From positions 682,001 to 746,000 of the forward strand of contig BCIA01000003.1 of the NCBI GenBank assembly GCA_001599815.1: a stretch of DNA of 64,000 bases, given 5' to 3'. Of the stretch, positions 21,164 through 32,418 are shown one piece after another; the stretch's first letter is position 1, and every line of letters starts with the position of its first letter. The notes below the pieces were generated by a model that was not told where the DNA came from, did not search any database, and saw nothing but the letters and a program-made list of their open reading frames with translations. The position numbers and the translations under genes were made by a program. The DNA comes from Furcasterigmium furcatum (taxonomy: Eukaryota; Ascomycota; Sordariomycetes; Glomerellales; Plectosphaerellaceae).

Positions 21164-22078
21164 TCAAAAACCGTCGAGAAGATGAGCAGCAGTCGCAGGC
21201 AAGCTAGGAGCGACCCCAAGTCGGACGTCAAGTCCCACCCATCGTACATCCATCTTATCAATCAGAACGGTACGTCCGCCGGATCTTGCCAGCTGCACCC
21301 TAGATGCTAAACCAAAGTGCCGCTCTGCAGGAACGTTTTCTCCCGGAATGAACATGAGCTCTATCCCCGCAGGGGGCAAGAATTCGACCTCTGCCTCGGT
21401 TGTCGTTTTGGTCACTGAGGGGGATGGCAATTTTCGGCCTAATAATGGTCGCCTGAGCGGCGAGAATGCGCCCACCGTCGCCGAGGCTCCGATCCCAGCA
21501 GCCATTGAACAGCAAGGTTGGGAAATCTTATTGCAGTCAGGAGCCTGGATCTGCGCAGAAGAAATGGTGGTTGACTGGTCGAGGGTGGAGGGCATGGGTA
21601 CATGATCTGGTAGGTGTGAACGGCCTCCGATGGTTACACATGCCCTGTAAGTTTGAGCATCGGCGGCTTGCTTGGAGGTAGCGGAGCGACCGCCAGAAGG
21701 GATCGGAAGAGCTCGCATAGGCGAAAGAGGCGGAAATGGCAGGGGCAAATCCCATTCGTACCCTAGATCTAGTACCTTTCTTGCTTGCCTACCACCTGAC
21801 ATAGCGGACTGAGGGTCTGTTTGAGAATCAAGCAATCGTGTCGTGTTCCCGTGCCTCCTATTGGGCAACCTTCGTGACACTCCGTGCTGAACATGTGCCA
21901 CTCTTGCATAAGTAGCGAGACAATTTGGATGGTTCCCCGGCCGGGGACTGGATAAAACGGCCCGTCGATTGGATGCCCTGATGCAAGTCGGCTGCAGGTG
22001 TCGCTCATGGTGCTTCGCCGACACCGAATTATCTCTCCTGCCACTGGTCGAGCCCGTGCGGCTCACTGCCTGATCCAT
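21164..22078 (-). CDS. Uncertain hypothetical ORF
   Basis: A 304-codon ATG-to-stop frame on the minus strand, divergent from the regulator gene at 22216. It is Pro/Ser/Arg-rich with no recognised domain. Some stretches look protein-like (YEWDLPLPFPPLSPMRALPI), but the opposite strand over 21348-21605 also reads plausibly. It may be a chance frame, an exon of an unrecognised gene, or a decayed gene. Confidence 0.25.
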   Translation of the reverse strand: MDQAVSRTGSTSGRRDNSVSAKHHERHLQPTCIRASNRRAVLSSPRPGNHPNCLATYARVAHVQHGVSRRLPNRRHGNTTRLLDSQTDPQSAMSGGRQARKVLDLGYEWDLPLPFPPLSPMRALPIPSGGRSATSKQAADAQTYRACVTIGGRSHLPDHVPMPSTLDQSTTISSAQIQAPDCNKISQPCCSMAAGIGASATVGAFSPLRRPLLGRKLPSPSVTKTTTEAEVEFLPPAGIELMFIPGENVPAERHFGLASRVQLARSGGRTVLIDKMDVRWVGLDVRLGVAPSLPATAAHLLDGF

Positions 22079-22215
22079 ACCTTAGCCAGTTTCTCCAAAA
22101 GTGCACCGTCGAGTACTGATTACCTCGAATGGTCGCCCACACTGCATACATCAGACCATGGTTCCCATTTGCTCTCGCCATGTTGTCTATCCTTCTGCCT
22201 CGCCTCAACCTAGAC

Positions 22216-24513
22216 ATGGACGACCCGGATACACCTCAACCCTCCTGGGATGTAATCCTAGCGAGCTGGGAGCCGACTCCGCAGTTCTCAGACTCCCAGG
22301 TCCACCAAGCGGCTGCGATATTGGGTATCTCGCCGTACGATCTCTCAGCCAGGCTCGGTCTCAGGCACCAGAGATATCTTTCATCTGTTTCAGAAGACTG
22401 GGCACAGCCTGGCCCGTCAACGCACCATAGCGCGCCAGCGCAGCAAAGGCCAGGAACCGACAATCTAGACCTAGACGGGTTTGACTGGGCGTTGCCGACT
22501 CGACAGTTCCCCCCCCTTCCTGTGACGGATGACCCTGTCCTCCTCAGAGTCGGCAGCCTAGCCGAGGCATCGAACCTGGATAGATCATCCGAGGACACAT
22601 CGGAGCAACTCGAAGAAGAGCACGGGCAACATTCACATGCAGGGGTTGGATTGCCACCTATGTATCACGCTACCTTCTACGAAAGCAACGAGAGCCAAGC
22701 AACCAGGCAATCGGGCACGGAGAGTGGAACGAGCTCAGATAGTTCCATCGTACAGATCACCCCACCCTCCGAGCCGGCTCAGGAACAAGCAGACCCAAGC
22801 ACAACGAGAAGCCCAAGCAAGCCCGGTACAGATCGACGGCCGGTGATTAGCGGAGATTGGGTTCTACCCCCGCGGGTGGGTTATTGATCCCTTTGAGGCG
22901 TTCTGAATACCGATTTACTCAAAACAATTAGCCTCGTCGCGGGCGAAAGCCAGCGCAGAAACGCCACCAAGACCTGAACGAGCAGCCCTCGGAGAGAGCG
23001 CAGCCAAGACGAAGAACAATCAAAGATCTGGCGCAGAGAGAGAGCACCGCTGTCGTCCGAAGAATTGGCTCATGTTTCCTCTGCAAACGAAATAAAAAGA
23101 AGGTACGTCACACCGTCGATCTTCGTCCCATCTCGCAACCTGACCTGTCTCCAGTGCGAGCTCGACCCGGAGGACCCAACAGGGCCCTGCCTCTCATGCC
23201 AGAGGCTCATGCTAGGAGTCGGAGGACGCGGCCTGTGTTTCCGCTACAAGGTGCCCGACACGTCGCTTTACCGAGAGCAGAAGCAGCCGATCCAGCTGTA
23301 CAGCAAGCGCTGGCCGACCATGGCCATGGTCGACATCGAAGAGTGGGCGTCGGATGAGATCGTCACCCTCACTCTCAGCCAGACGTTCCTCGAAGCACCC
23401 TTCCAGCTCAAGGTTCGAAGATTCGTGCCAAAGGAGGGAGATGGCTGCACGAGTCATGGTGGGACGGGACGAAGACCCGCCGCTTCGAGGTCCCGCCGTA
23501 CGCCATCGCGAACATTGCCGAGGCCGCGGAATCATACCGAAACATGATCGAGCGACACTGCGCAACCTACGTTTCAGCCGTGGTAGGCCATCTCGACGAC
23601 CTTCTGTGGCTCACGTACCGCTTAGCGTTCGTGCAGCTGGGCATAGCCAAGGCTCGTAGCATCTAGTCTATCGCTTGCTGTAGGTAACTAACAGTTCCAG
23701 ACCGAGAAAGAGAAGCGGCTGGTGAAGGATACGTTCTTATTTTGGGTCGTCTGCCGGCTGAACTCTAACCCACTTCGGCTTGTCGGAACAGAACGATTCG
23801 GGCTCGACCCGATCCATGATCCCACGACCTTATGGGACGGAACCGTGCCAATGCCACCGATTCTCACTCCGCAAAACCAAACCATTCTATACACATTATT
23901 CTTGCGACCCTTGAGCCGGAGGATCTTGGCCCAAATGAACGATTACTTCACCTCCAGGGACCCCAAGGTTTGGCTGACTACCTACCTGTGTCTCTTCATG
24001 CTACTACATAGTTGCTCCATGACGACGCGCCGCGACCAAGAGTTTGCAAAGCAGATGTCCATGAAGGTAGGCAATGCAACCTTCGTCCGACCCATCTAGG
24101 AGGTTTGAACACGGAGCGGGCCTAACAAGGGTGGACTAGACCGAGTATGCGAACCCGGAGAGTATCCTCGGTCAGCACAGTGGGGCGACCACGATGCTGG
24201 CGCACTTCCATATCAACAAAGAGACATACCCGTTTCGTCTGCTGAAGGAAGGCAAGAAGACCGAACTAAAGCAGTTGCTGCAGCTCGAAGCCCAGCAATT
24301 GCAGGGCCTTGAGAAAACGGTCGAATTGGTAGAGCAACGAGGTGAGTGGCCGCTTCTCAGTCTGACCTTGCTTTTGGAACCGAACGTGACCTGGGCTTTG
24401 AAACCACAGCCGCGCAATTCGAACAGATACGACGCGATAAACTATTTTCGAACGATCTCTACTGGGTTTCACAATTGTACGACGAGAGCTGGAAACCAGA
24501 TTTGCATGGTTAA
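22216..24513 (+). CDS. Zn(II)2Cys6-type transcription regulator (frameshifted in this sequence)
   Basis: Six exons are supported: 22216-22875, 22932-23102, 23155-~23630, 23701-24066, 24140-24341 and 24410-24513. Exon 1 encodes an acidic, Ser/Gln-rich region; an upstream ATG at 22129 is also in frame. Exon 2 holds an AT-hook-like PRRGRKP and half the zinc cluster (CFLCKRNKKK); exon 3 has the rest (C-x10-C-x2-C-x12-C), so an intron splits the cluster. Last exons end with LFSNDLYWVSQLYDESWKP, typical of this class of fungal C6 regulators. In exon 3 the frame breaks near 23440-23444; one missing T (GATTGG to GATGG) would give EGDWLHESWWDG and restore the family pattern. The exon 3-4 junction is uncertain: a GT donor at 23631 or a GC donor at 23652 both fit. 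Expected size about 660 aa. Nuclear; target genes unknown. Confidence 0.7.
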
Positions 24514-24704
24514 TGGGAAAGCCTGCAGAAGGCAACGCAAAATGCGCAGTATGCTTCAAGTGACCGTGCTATTTTAATATTCGTTAGGAAAAGAGCTGAT
24601 ATGCAATGCGGAAGACCAGCAGGAATGAACGGCTGAGGTGCGGTGTTCTTGTGTCAGCCGACTACCCGAAGAGCAAAGGCTGTGCAGAGGGCCAAGCCTC
24701 GGCT

Positions 24705-26104
24705 TCAGTCGCATGACCCAGCAACTCGAAGAATTCTTCCATTTTCCTTGACCGGATTCATGTCCCAGTGGGATTCCCGGTCTGCGTCGTCAAAGATCCG
24801 AGCCCAGGCAATGCGGAGGCTTCTTGGCAGCTTCCAACAGAAGAGGTCATTGTGCAGCCACAGCCGAATCAGATGCCGCTGCGTCTGATCGTCGTCTTCG
24901 AAAGTCTCCCGACGATGAAGAAGACCCATGTTGTTTAGGAAGCGAATGTCGCCCTTCTTCATCATTGTCTTGAGTTCATGCTCGCGAGCGATGGTGTGCA
25001 CGGTGTCGAGCGCCTCAGCCTGAGCCTCCGTGAGGCCGGGAATCCCCCTGGAGCGTGGATGCTGGGGGTGGTCACAGAGGAGACGACGAGAGATGCTCAT
25101 GATAATCTTGCCGTCCTGATGATAGAGAATTGGACGCGCAACATAAGGCGGATCACGGCCGAGCCTGTGTGGGGAGTATATATGAGTTAGTCGGTACGAA
25201 CAAGGTAAGGTTGATCAACCCACGTGTCGAACGGCCATGTAGGCTGAGCCATGACGTAAATAAGATCCGGCCGTGTGGCTGCAAGCTGGTTGTACACCGT
25301 CCAAGCAGATGCCAACAAACTGCGACCGCCAGTCGCAGCACAGGACTTGGCCAGAAGGCAGAGACAATCACAGCTGGTGTCGGTATGGTACGGCTTGGTG
25401 AATGTCAGCAGGTGGAACGAGTGCGCAAGCGGACCATGTGGTCTAGACCTTCTCGACGGACGCATTGTGCTCCGAGTCCTCGCCATCGCGGCTCATGACA
25501 TGCACTGACGAAGATTAGTGCCTTTCAGGGAGAGTCACGTATCGTGACACTTACTCGCCATGGAGCCACGCTGGTCTTGCTTGCCTCGAACCTCGGCGAC
25601 ATAACTCGTGATGCCAAGATAAACCGCCATCAGCTCGGCTGGAGAATATTCATCGATATCCAAGTCGCGGAGGATGGCAAAGCCACGTCCATCGTATATC
25701 TCAGAACGAATGTTCTCAAGACGACGACGAAGGGTCGGGAGAGGAAACGTCGCGGATGTGACCTGATCTGGATTGAGGCCAAGGTCTGCGATGGTAAGGC
25801 TGCCGGTCTCTTTGTTGCATTCTTCATCCGGACAGCAGCGTTACTCACCGTGGAAGTGCTTCAAGGCCTTTTTGACTTCGTCATTCTCGGCAGACGAGAC
25901 ATGAAAGACGAACTGGATCTCGTCGAGCTCGTCTTTACCGGACCACACGAGCGGACCCTGTACAGCGATTGGCCACCCGGCAGGAACGCTCTGTTCGAGT
26001 CCACCGGTAAGCAGCCTCGCGGCAGAGCGCTCAAGATGCAATTTTTCATCGAACGCGTAGTTGATCTTGGCATTCGACGGTTCCGCAACCGCATTGTTGG
26101 CCAT
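24705..26104 (-). CDS. TauD/TfdA-like 2-oxoglutarate/Fe(II) dioxygenase
   Basis: Five exons on the minus strand: 26104-25849, 25785-25555, 25504-25449, 25393-25224 and 25164-24705. Phases agree throughout and give 390 aa, normal for fungal TauD-like proteins. The HxD iron motif is in PYHTDTSCD (His184, Asp186). The distal iron ligand lies in NNMGLLHRRE (His321) and the 2-oxoglutarate-binding Arg in RHLIRLWL (about Arg338). The conserved ARPILYHQDGKIIMSISRR and IPGLTEAQAEALD stretches are also family marks. Such enzymes hydroxylate small acids or sulfonates; the substrate here is unknown. It converges on the Zn2Cys6 gene with under 200 bp between stops. The 56-nt third exon is the least certain part of the model. 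Confidence 0.85.
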
Positions 26105-28163
26105 TGCCAGTCAATCAAGCCGAAAACGGTCTCTCAGGCCGGCTGAATAGTACTGAACCGGCGACGGGATGCCTCGTGTAACAGACATGGTGAAGGGGCA
26201 CGATCAGAAGTTGGGAAGATTGGAAGCCGGGGAAGAGATTGTCGAACACTGGACCAGATGGCTGACAAGGGAACCGGCGACTGCCATGACTACATGCCAA
26301 CCCTCGGCCGGGTTTCCCCTCCTTTTAACGCCAGTCAGGTCCGACCCAACAGCACACGGCTGGATTCAGACACGCACAAGAGTCTCTCGCGGGACCGCAC
26401 TTGTACAAAGAGCCGCCCCCACGAGCTTCGGATGTATGCTGACGTGGCAGGGTCCCGTGCGGCAGCCATGCTCGCATGGCACTCCCACACAGGAAGCGGT
26501 ATCATCCAATGGTGCCATCTGCAGCGCTATCAGGCGGCAGCGTCGAGAAGTCGTGGCCAATTGGGCAATTGTGCAACCATCGCTATCGCCTCGTCGGACA
26601 CACCATTCTGCAGGGCGAGCGAATAGGCCATGGCCCAGAGTATTACAACGGATTAATGGGCGTCATGCGGTGATGCGAGTAAGGCCAGTTCGCCCACTTT
26701 CCCGTTACGTGGCACCACACCAAGCCACCTGCGGGTGACTGAGGAGGGAGCACAATACGGAACTTCGCATAGACAAGATGTCATCGAGCAGGCCTGCCGA
26801 ACCAACGCCGACGCAGTTTCAGAACCTTGGGTTGTGTAGCTGTAGGGAATAAAGTGAGTGGCTTTTGGGTGGTCGAATGGATACATAAGTGGTCATAGGC
26901 TTCAAGCTGATGAAGACGTCTTCTGACAAACCTCTGAGGTATGGGTTGAAGGTTAGCATCACAGCACACAACCTTTCCGTATTCAGTTTGTTGTCACCTC
27001 TGTTAGCCGAGTTGACTCGGTGCTTCTTCTTAAGCCTGGATGTGTCTGAATGTTGACTAGGTCCTATTAAACAGTAACGAGTACGGGGTTTGTTCCTCAA
27101 CCCTGCGCCTCTACATCACCTGAAGAACATTCCGCATGCGGTGTTGTGTCCAAGTTGATGAGAAACCCCGCATGCCTTTTCTTGCTAGTCAGTTGCGGAC
27201 AACGTAGCGATATCCATGAATGTCTTAGCTCTTGTTCAAAGTACCTTTGTTACATGACGGACGCAATGGGCCACTCTACGGTCTGGTTGCATGTGGTGAT
27301 ATGAGGAGGGCACGTGTCAGGGCCCGCCCCAAGGAAATCCGGGTCAGGAGCTGGGATTCTTACTATATATAAAGAGACTCCGGGCCCTCCAGACTGCAGG
27401 AGGGCGAGATTTTATCTTGTATCCTACATCTCTTCTTAGTTTTGACTGCTGGAGAACTGTTACTCCATGACTAGCATGCACTCCTCACAGACTCCATCAC
27501 TCTGCTGACGACCACTCCTCTCATATGTGACTACCTACACATTGCAACATTTAGCAGCTCTCATGGCTTATAGCAATGCTTTCGCCTATTCACTGTGGTC
27601 ACGATTACTCGACGACATCTTTGGGATTATTATACAGGTGGCTTCACCTGTAGAATTCTTCCCCGAGCGCTCTGTCGATCTTTGTCCCGTCCGGGAATAG
27701 AGGCGATGAGGCAATCCATGCGGGAGATCACGTCAAACACCCAAACTGAACGTTCTAATGTGTCATCAAGGCTTGGCTTTCGGCTGTGGGGCCGGTTGGA
27801 TCTGCTCTTTCAGGCAATTCTCGACTTTTTCCTGATGTCGTGGCCCGACGCTGAAATGGCGAATTCGCCTCTTAGGGGCGAAAGCAAAAACCAACTGCCA
27901 TCACTTCCTATTCAGGCGTCGGGCGCGGCGGGGCTCTCGGGCAAGAAAACGACTGTCGACGACTCAGATGGGACGAGAAAACATGTCATGATGGCACACA
28001 CCGGGGCTGTCAGGACGGTCCCGGGCGCTCAGGGGAGTTGTTGGCCGTGATCTGGCGGAGCCGGAGACGTTCTTAAAGGGATCGTCGCTCGAGATTCATG
28101 TCGACCGGCCGTCCTTTATCACTCCTCGAGCCTCTGTCCAATTCCTTCGCTCACTGACGCGAG
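26105..28163. other. Gene-poor stretch between dioxygenase and MFS permease
   Basis: No gene recognised. Contains an LTR-like piece with a strong TATA box (27315-27510) and, at its right end, the promoter of the permease at 28164. A 151-codon frame at 27595-28050 has no domain-like features and was not accepted. Confidence 0.5.
27315..27510 (+). mobile_element. Candidate solo LTR (weak)
   Basis: About 196 bp beginning TGTCAGGGCCC and ending CTGACG, close to the TGTCAG...CTGACA ends of many fungal LTRs. A TATA box (tatatataaag, 27364-27374) sits inside, followed by a short hairpin (GCCCTCC/GGAGGGC) and a T-rich stretch, as in an LTR promoter and R region. The flanking five bases (gcacg and accac) do not match, so no target-site duplication supports it. 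Confidence 0.3.
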
Positions 28164-29776
28164 ATGGCTGCCGCACCGTCTCCCTCTCCGGCCCCTTGGG
28201 TCGTCGCCGCCCACGACGACGACGATGATGCCAACTACGAGGTCACCGGGGCCTTCGCGCACGTCGCCCGCTTCATCCCCTGGTTCCGAAAGCCCAACCG
28301 CGTACTGCTCTTCAAGATGGACATCATGCTCGTCTTTTGGATGTTCGTCGCTGGTCTCATGAAGGAGATGGACCAGTCGGCCACCACGCAGGCATACGTC
28401 TCCGGCATGCGCGAGAGTCTGAGCCTGTACGGCAATGAGCTCGTCATGTTCAACACGTTCTTCTCCATCGGATACGCTCTCGGTCTCGTGCCGGGACAGC
28501 TCATCCAGACCAGGATCAGGCCGTCCATCTTCCTGCCCATCTGCGAGGTCTGCTGGGGCTTCTTCGTGTTGTTGTAAGTCGTTCTTCCCGTCAGCAAAGA
28601 GCGTCGAGATTGACCCATTGGCATAGCACATACAAGGCAAAGAATGCGGAAACAATTTACGGCCTTCGCTTCTTCCTTGGTCTCCTCTCGGCATCATTCT
28701 GGCCCTCGCTTGTGTCCCTCCTGTTCAACTGGTACAAGCCGTCCGAGCTCGCGGTCCGCCTCGCCTTCTGCACCGCCTCCGACGTCGCCGGAGCCATGTT
28801 CCTCGGCGTCCTCCAGGCCGCCCTGTACCGCGATATGGAAGGCGTTCACGGCCTACGCGGATGGCAGTGGCTCTTCATCATTGCCGGCTCCGCCACGGTC
28901 GGCCAGGGACTCATCGCCTTCTTCACGATCCCCGACTCTCCGGCGACAACGCGAGTGATGTACCTCAGCGAAGCGGAGAAGGACCTCGCAAGGAAGCGCA
29001 TGGCGAGCTTCGGCGCCAGGACGAGCACCCCCGTCAGCGCCGGCGTGCTGAAGAAAAAGCTGCGGCAGCTCATCGTGCACCCGGTCACCTGGTTCTTCTT
29101 GTTCTCCTTCGCTCTCGCGGCGTGGGCGCACCGCGCCAACGCGTACTTCGTCCTCTACCTCGAGAGCATCAAGGACGCGGACGGCAACAGGGTCTACAGC
29201 GTCTTCCAGGTCAACGTGCTGCCCCTGGGCGGCTACGCGCTGCAGATCGTCACCAACATCGGCCTGAACGCCCTCTCGGACTGGAAGCACTGGCGGTGGC
29301 AGACCAGCATCGGCAGCGCGGTGTACTATGTCATCATCCTCTCCGTGCTGTGCGCCTGGCCGCCGAACGACAGGGTGGTTCTGGGATTCTACTTCCTCAC
29401 GTACAGCACGTATGCCGGCTCGGCGTCGCTCATGGCGTGGATGGCCGAGCTCTTGCGGAAGGAGCCCGAGGCGCGGTCCATCATCGTCGCCCTGACGGTC
29501 ACCATCGTCTACGTGGGCCACGCCACGATCCCGCTGCGGGCGTTCAGGGTCGCGGACGCGCCGCGGTATCCCATCGGTTTCCCCATGGTCACCGCCATGA
29601 CCGCGGCGAGCATCCTGGTGCAGTTCGGCTTCCTGTGGTGGGATAGGCACCACCCCGGCATCGCGGAGTACGGCTTCGACAAGCCCGCGGCCGGGAGCAT
29701 CCCTGGCTCCGACGAGGAGACCGCAACGACCTTGCAGGGGGGGAAGCTCGGCGATGTTAAGGAGGACAGCAAGTAG
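28164..29776 (+). CDS. MFS permease, anion:cation symporter (allantoate/pantothenate-type)
   Basis: Exons 28164-28573 and 28627-29776 with a 53-nt intron encode 519 aa. The N-terminal membrane part (KMDIMLVFWMFVAGLMKEMD, then AYVSGMRESLSLYGNEL) and YALGLVPGQLIQTRIRPS match the fungal anion:cation symporter family that includes Dal5, Tna1 and Fen2/Liz1. The GLRFFLGLLSASFWPSL motif and a long central loop also fit. About twelve helices are visible. Members import allantoate, nicotinate, pantothenate, biotin or similar organic anions with protons at the plasma membrane; the YGNEL motif is closest to the Liz1/Fen2 side, a weak inference. The gene is convergent with the FAD oxidase at 29909, 132 bp apart. 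Confidence 0.9.
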
Positions 29777-29908
29777 AACTACTCAGGACGCCGGCACACG
29801 ACACAATCTGCTTCTTGGAGAATAATCTACGTATGATCCAGTGCTTCATGAATGTTTGCCTCAATGACTATGCTATGAGAGCCGGACGGCGGATAGCTAA
29901 ATCTACAT

Positions 29909-31402
29909 CTATGCAAGGCTGAACCAGTGTCCGAAGACGTTCTTGGGGTCGTGCTTTGCCTTGAGCTCCTGGAGGCGGGGGAGGCTGGAGCCGTAGATGG
30001 CGGACAGGTCCTCGTCGCCGTGGGCGAAGTTGATGTATCTGTAAAGAATCGTGTAAGCAGACTGCCGACCGAAGACTCTGTGGGGGATTACTACTTACGC
30101 CGTGTTGGACTTGGCACTGTTGGGGAAGGCCCAGATGTCGCGGACGTCAGAGGCGAAGCTGAGGGCCTGCTCGTCGAGGGCAGCGTCCGTGTACCAGGGG
30201 ATGACGACGGCCTGGCCGAAGGAGTTGAAGCGCAGCTCGTCGGAGACGGCGGTGGCGCCGAGGCCGACGGACTTGACCTTGTCGTAGCCGTAGACCTCGA
30301 CAAGGACGGCCGAGTTACCGGCGCCGGGCAGCTTCTGGAAGTCGGTGTACAGGTCCCAGACGGCGGGCCAGTCGGTCTCGTTCATGGCGGGGAGTGTCGT
30401 GTGGAAGGCGGGCTTGCGCTCGCCGCGGGCGCAGAAGAAGTCGTTGGCGGCGTTCCAGCTGGTGTAGGGGGCGACGGAGCCAGCGGAGAAGTTGGGGCCG
30501 AGGGCGAGCAGGGGCGCGAAGGCCTCAAGGCCGGCGGCCTCGTCGGCCTGGCGGAGGAAGCCGGTGACGAGCACGGTGGGGGAGTTCTCGGCGTCGCCGG
30601 AGCCTCCGAAGATGAAGAAGACGACCTGGTTGGGGAGAAGGGTCATGTCCTGGATGGTCTGGGCGACCTCGGCGACCTGGGAGCCGGGGAAGGTCATCTG
30701 GGTGAGGTAGGCGGTGCGGTCGTCGGTAGGGACGGCCTTGACGGTGGCGTAGGTGACGATGCCGAAGTTGGGGCCGGCGCCGCGCATGGCCCAGAACAGA
30801 TCAGGGTTCGAGGTCGGGCTGACGTCGATGGCCTCACCCTCAGGGGTGATGACACGGAGAGACAGGATGTTGTCGACGGCCATGCCGAGCTCGCCGACGA
30901 GGTTGCCGAAGCCACCGCCGAGGCCGGCACCGAGGGCGCCGACACAGTTGCAGTTTCCGGTCATGACGAGGACGCCGGCCTTGTCGGCGGCGGCAACGAC
31001 CTCCTCGATGATGGCTCCGCCGCCGATGGTGGCAGACAGGCCGTCGGCGGCAATGGAGACCTGGTTCAGGCGGGACAGGTTGAGGATGACGGCGGTGCCG
31101 TTGAGGTTGAAGGAGGCCCAGCCATTGCCACCGTTCTGGGGGACGAGGGGGAGGCTGTTCTCGGCGCAGTACTTGACGACGGCCTTGATGTCCTTCTCAC
31201 AAATTGGGCTGACAATGACAGCCGGCACAGGGGCGCCGACCTCGTTCCAGCGCTCGCGGGCGGCCACGTCAATGCTCGAGGAGCTCAGAAGAGCCTCGAG
31301 GTCGGTAGCCACGGAACGGGGGGTGAGGCTGATGGCTGCCGAGGCGACGAGGCCGAGGAGCTGCAGGCCGGCGAGGAGGGCCTGCTTAGTGAAGGCGACC
31401 AT
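29909..31402 (-). CDS. Secreted FAD-linked oxidase (PCMH/BBE family)
   Basis: Exons 31402-30099 and 30038-29909 on the minus strand (60-nt intron) encode 477 aa. A signal peptide (about 1-22) is followed by an FAD-binding PCMH domain and a short C-terminal berberine-bridge motif (SLPRLQELKAKHDPKNVF) in exon 2. The loop that often carries a flavin-linked His reads GGNGW (residues 91-95), with Asn instead; the second site TGNCNCVGALGAGLGGGFG keeps a Cys in the C-x-x-V-G position (about Cys151). So flavin may be linked once through Cys or held non-covalently. Such extracellular enzymes oxidise sugars or secondary metabolites; substrate unknown. The gene is complete, and convergent with the MFS permease. 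Confidence 0.92.
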
Positions 31403-32418
31403 TGCTGAAAAGAGAATGAATAAGTAACCAAGGGAACTAATGAGTGACTAAGGTAGGTTGATAGTAGCAACGGGAGGTCAGGGTGACGTCGAAGAAGGCC
31501 GTTGGCCGTCTCATTGTGCAGAGGAGGCCATCTGGGGTTATAACCAACGGCCGCTGGCGCGCCAGACGCGATTGGAAACGCTTCCAGATGCATCATCTTC
31601 GACCATCTTGCTGGGGACATGGGTGTTTCCAATACGCCCCTCTTCAGTGCCAATACCCCTGAGAAGCTAGCCGGGGTCCCATGGCGACGGCGGACAGGGG
31701 GGAAACGTCCTGCCCGTTGGCGCTACGCGAGATATCGTATGACTACTGTACGGCCTCTCGCGGAACTGGGGCCGGGCAGTGCTCACAGGACCAGAGCCCC
31801 ATGCGGGGAGCGGAGTGTCTCCTTCTGCCAGAGATGTGTGTGTACGATGGATCGTGAGGATGGGTTGATGGATGGGTGGGTGGACGGCAGACTTGGCCGG
31901 AGAATGGCCAGTGCTGGCTGCGCCGCCCAGCTCGCGGCACAGCAGCACGAAATCTGGTCGATCGTGGTTAACCTGGGTACCATTCCGAGCACTTGGTCGA
32001 GTTGGAAAAGTCTTCTGCGGTGCGACGAACATGCAGCCAGGGTTGGGCATGCAAGGTACCTACCGACCATTCTTCATCGAGACGCATGCTGCGCCGCATG
32101 CGTGCATAGCAATAATCTTCAGTGGCTCGCTTAGACGCGCCTCTTCGTGGGGGGGAGGACGCAACTGACTCTCCGAGTCCGTACCAGGCCGGAATCCTCC
32201 GTTGCCCGTCCATGGTTGCATACAAGTACACGTGGTGTCGCACCGCTTACGATACGTGTAACGCCATCGGAGGAACCATCACAAAGGTACATACATACGC
32301 GAGAAGCTGTAATCAAAACCCATGCGACTTTTGGCTCGAAGTAGTACTGTAAACATCATCTCCCTCGTATGACCCCCTATTCCCACCCACCGAGCTCCCC
32401 GAACGCCGGCTGCTGTGC
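31403..32418. other. Intergenic upstream of the FAD oxidase
   Basis: No gene recognised. The first 250 bases or so beyond 31402 form the oxidase promoter; the end near 32419 is 3' flank of the membrane-protein gene. Confidence 0.5.

Noticed and set aside
27595..28050. 151-codon open frame upstream of the ACS permease
   Set aside because: No domain-like sequence and overlaps the likely promoter.
29927..31408. 493-codon plus-strand open frame
   Set aside because: It is the antisense shadow of the FAD oxidase; strong C-ending codon bias keeps the opposite strand open. It is Gly/Val/Glu-rich and domain-free.
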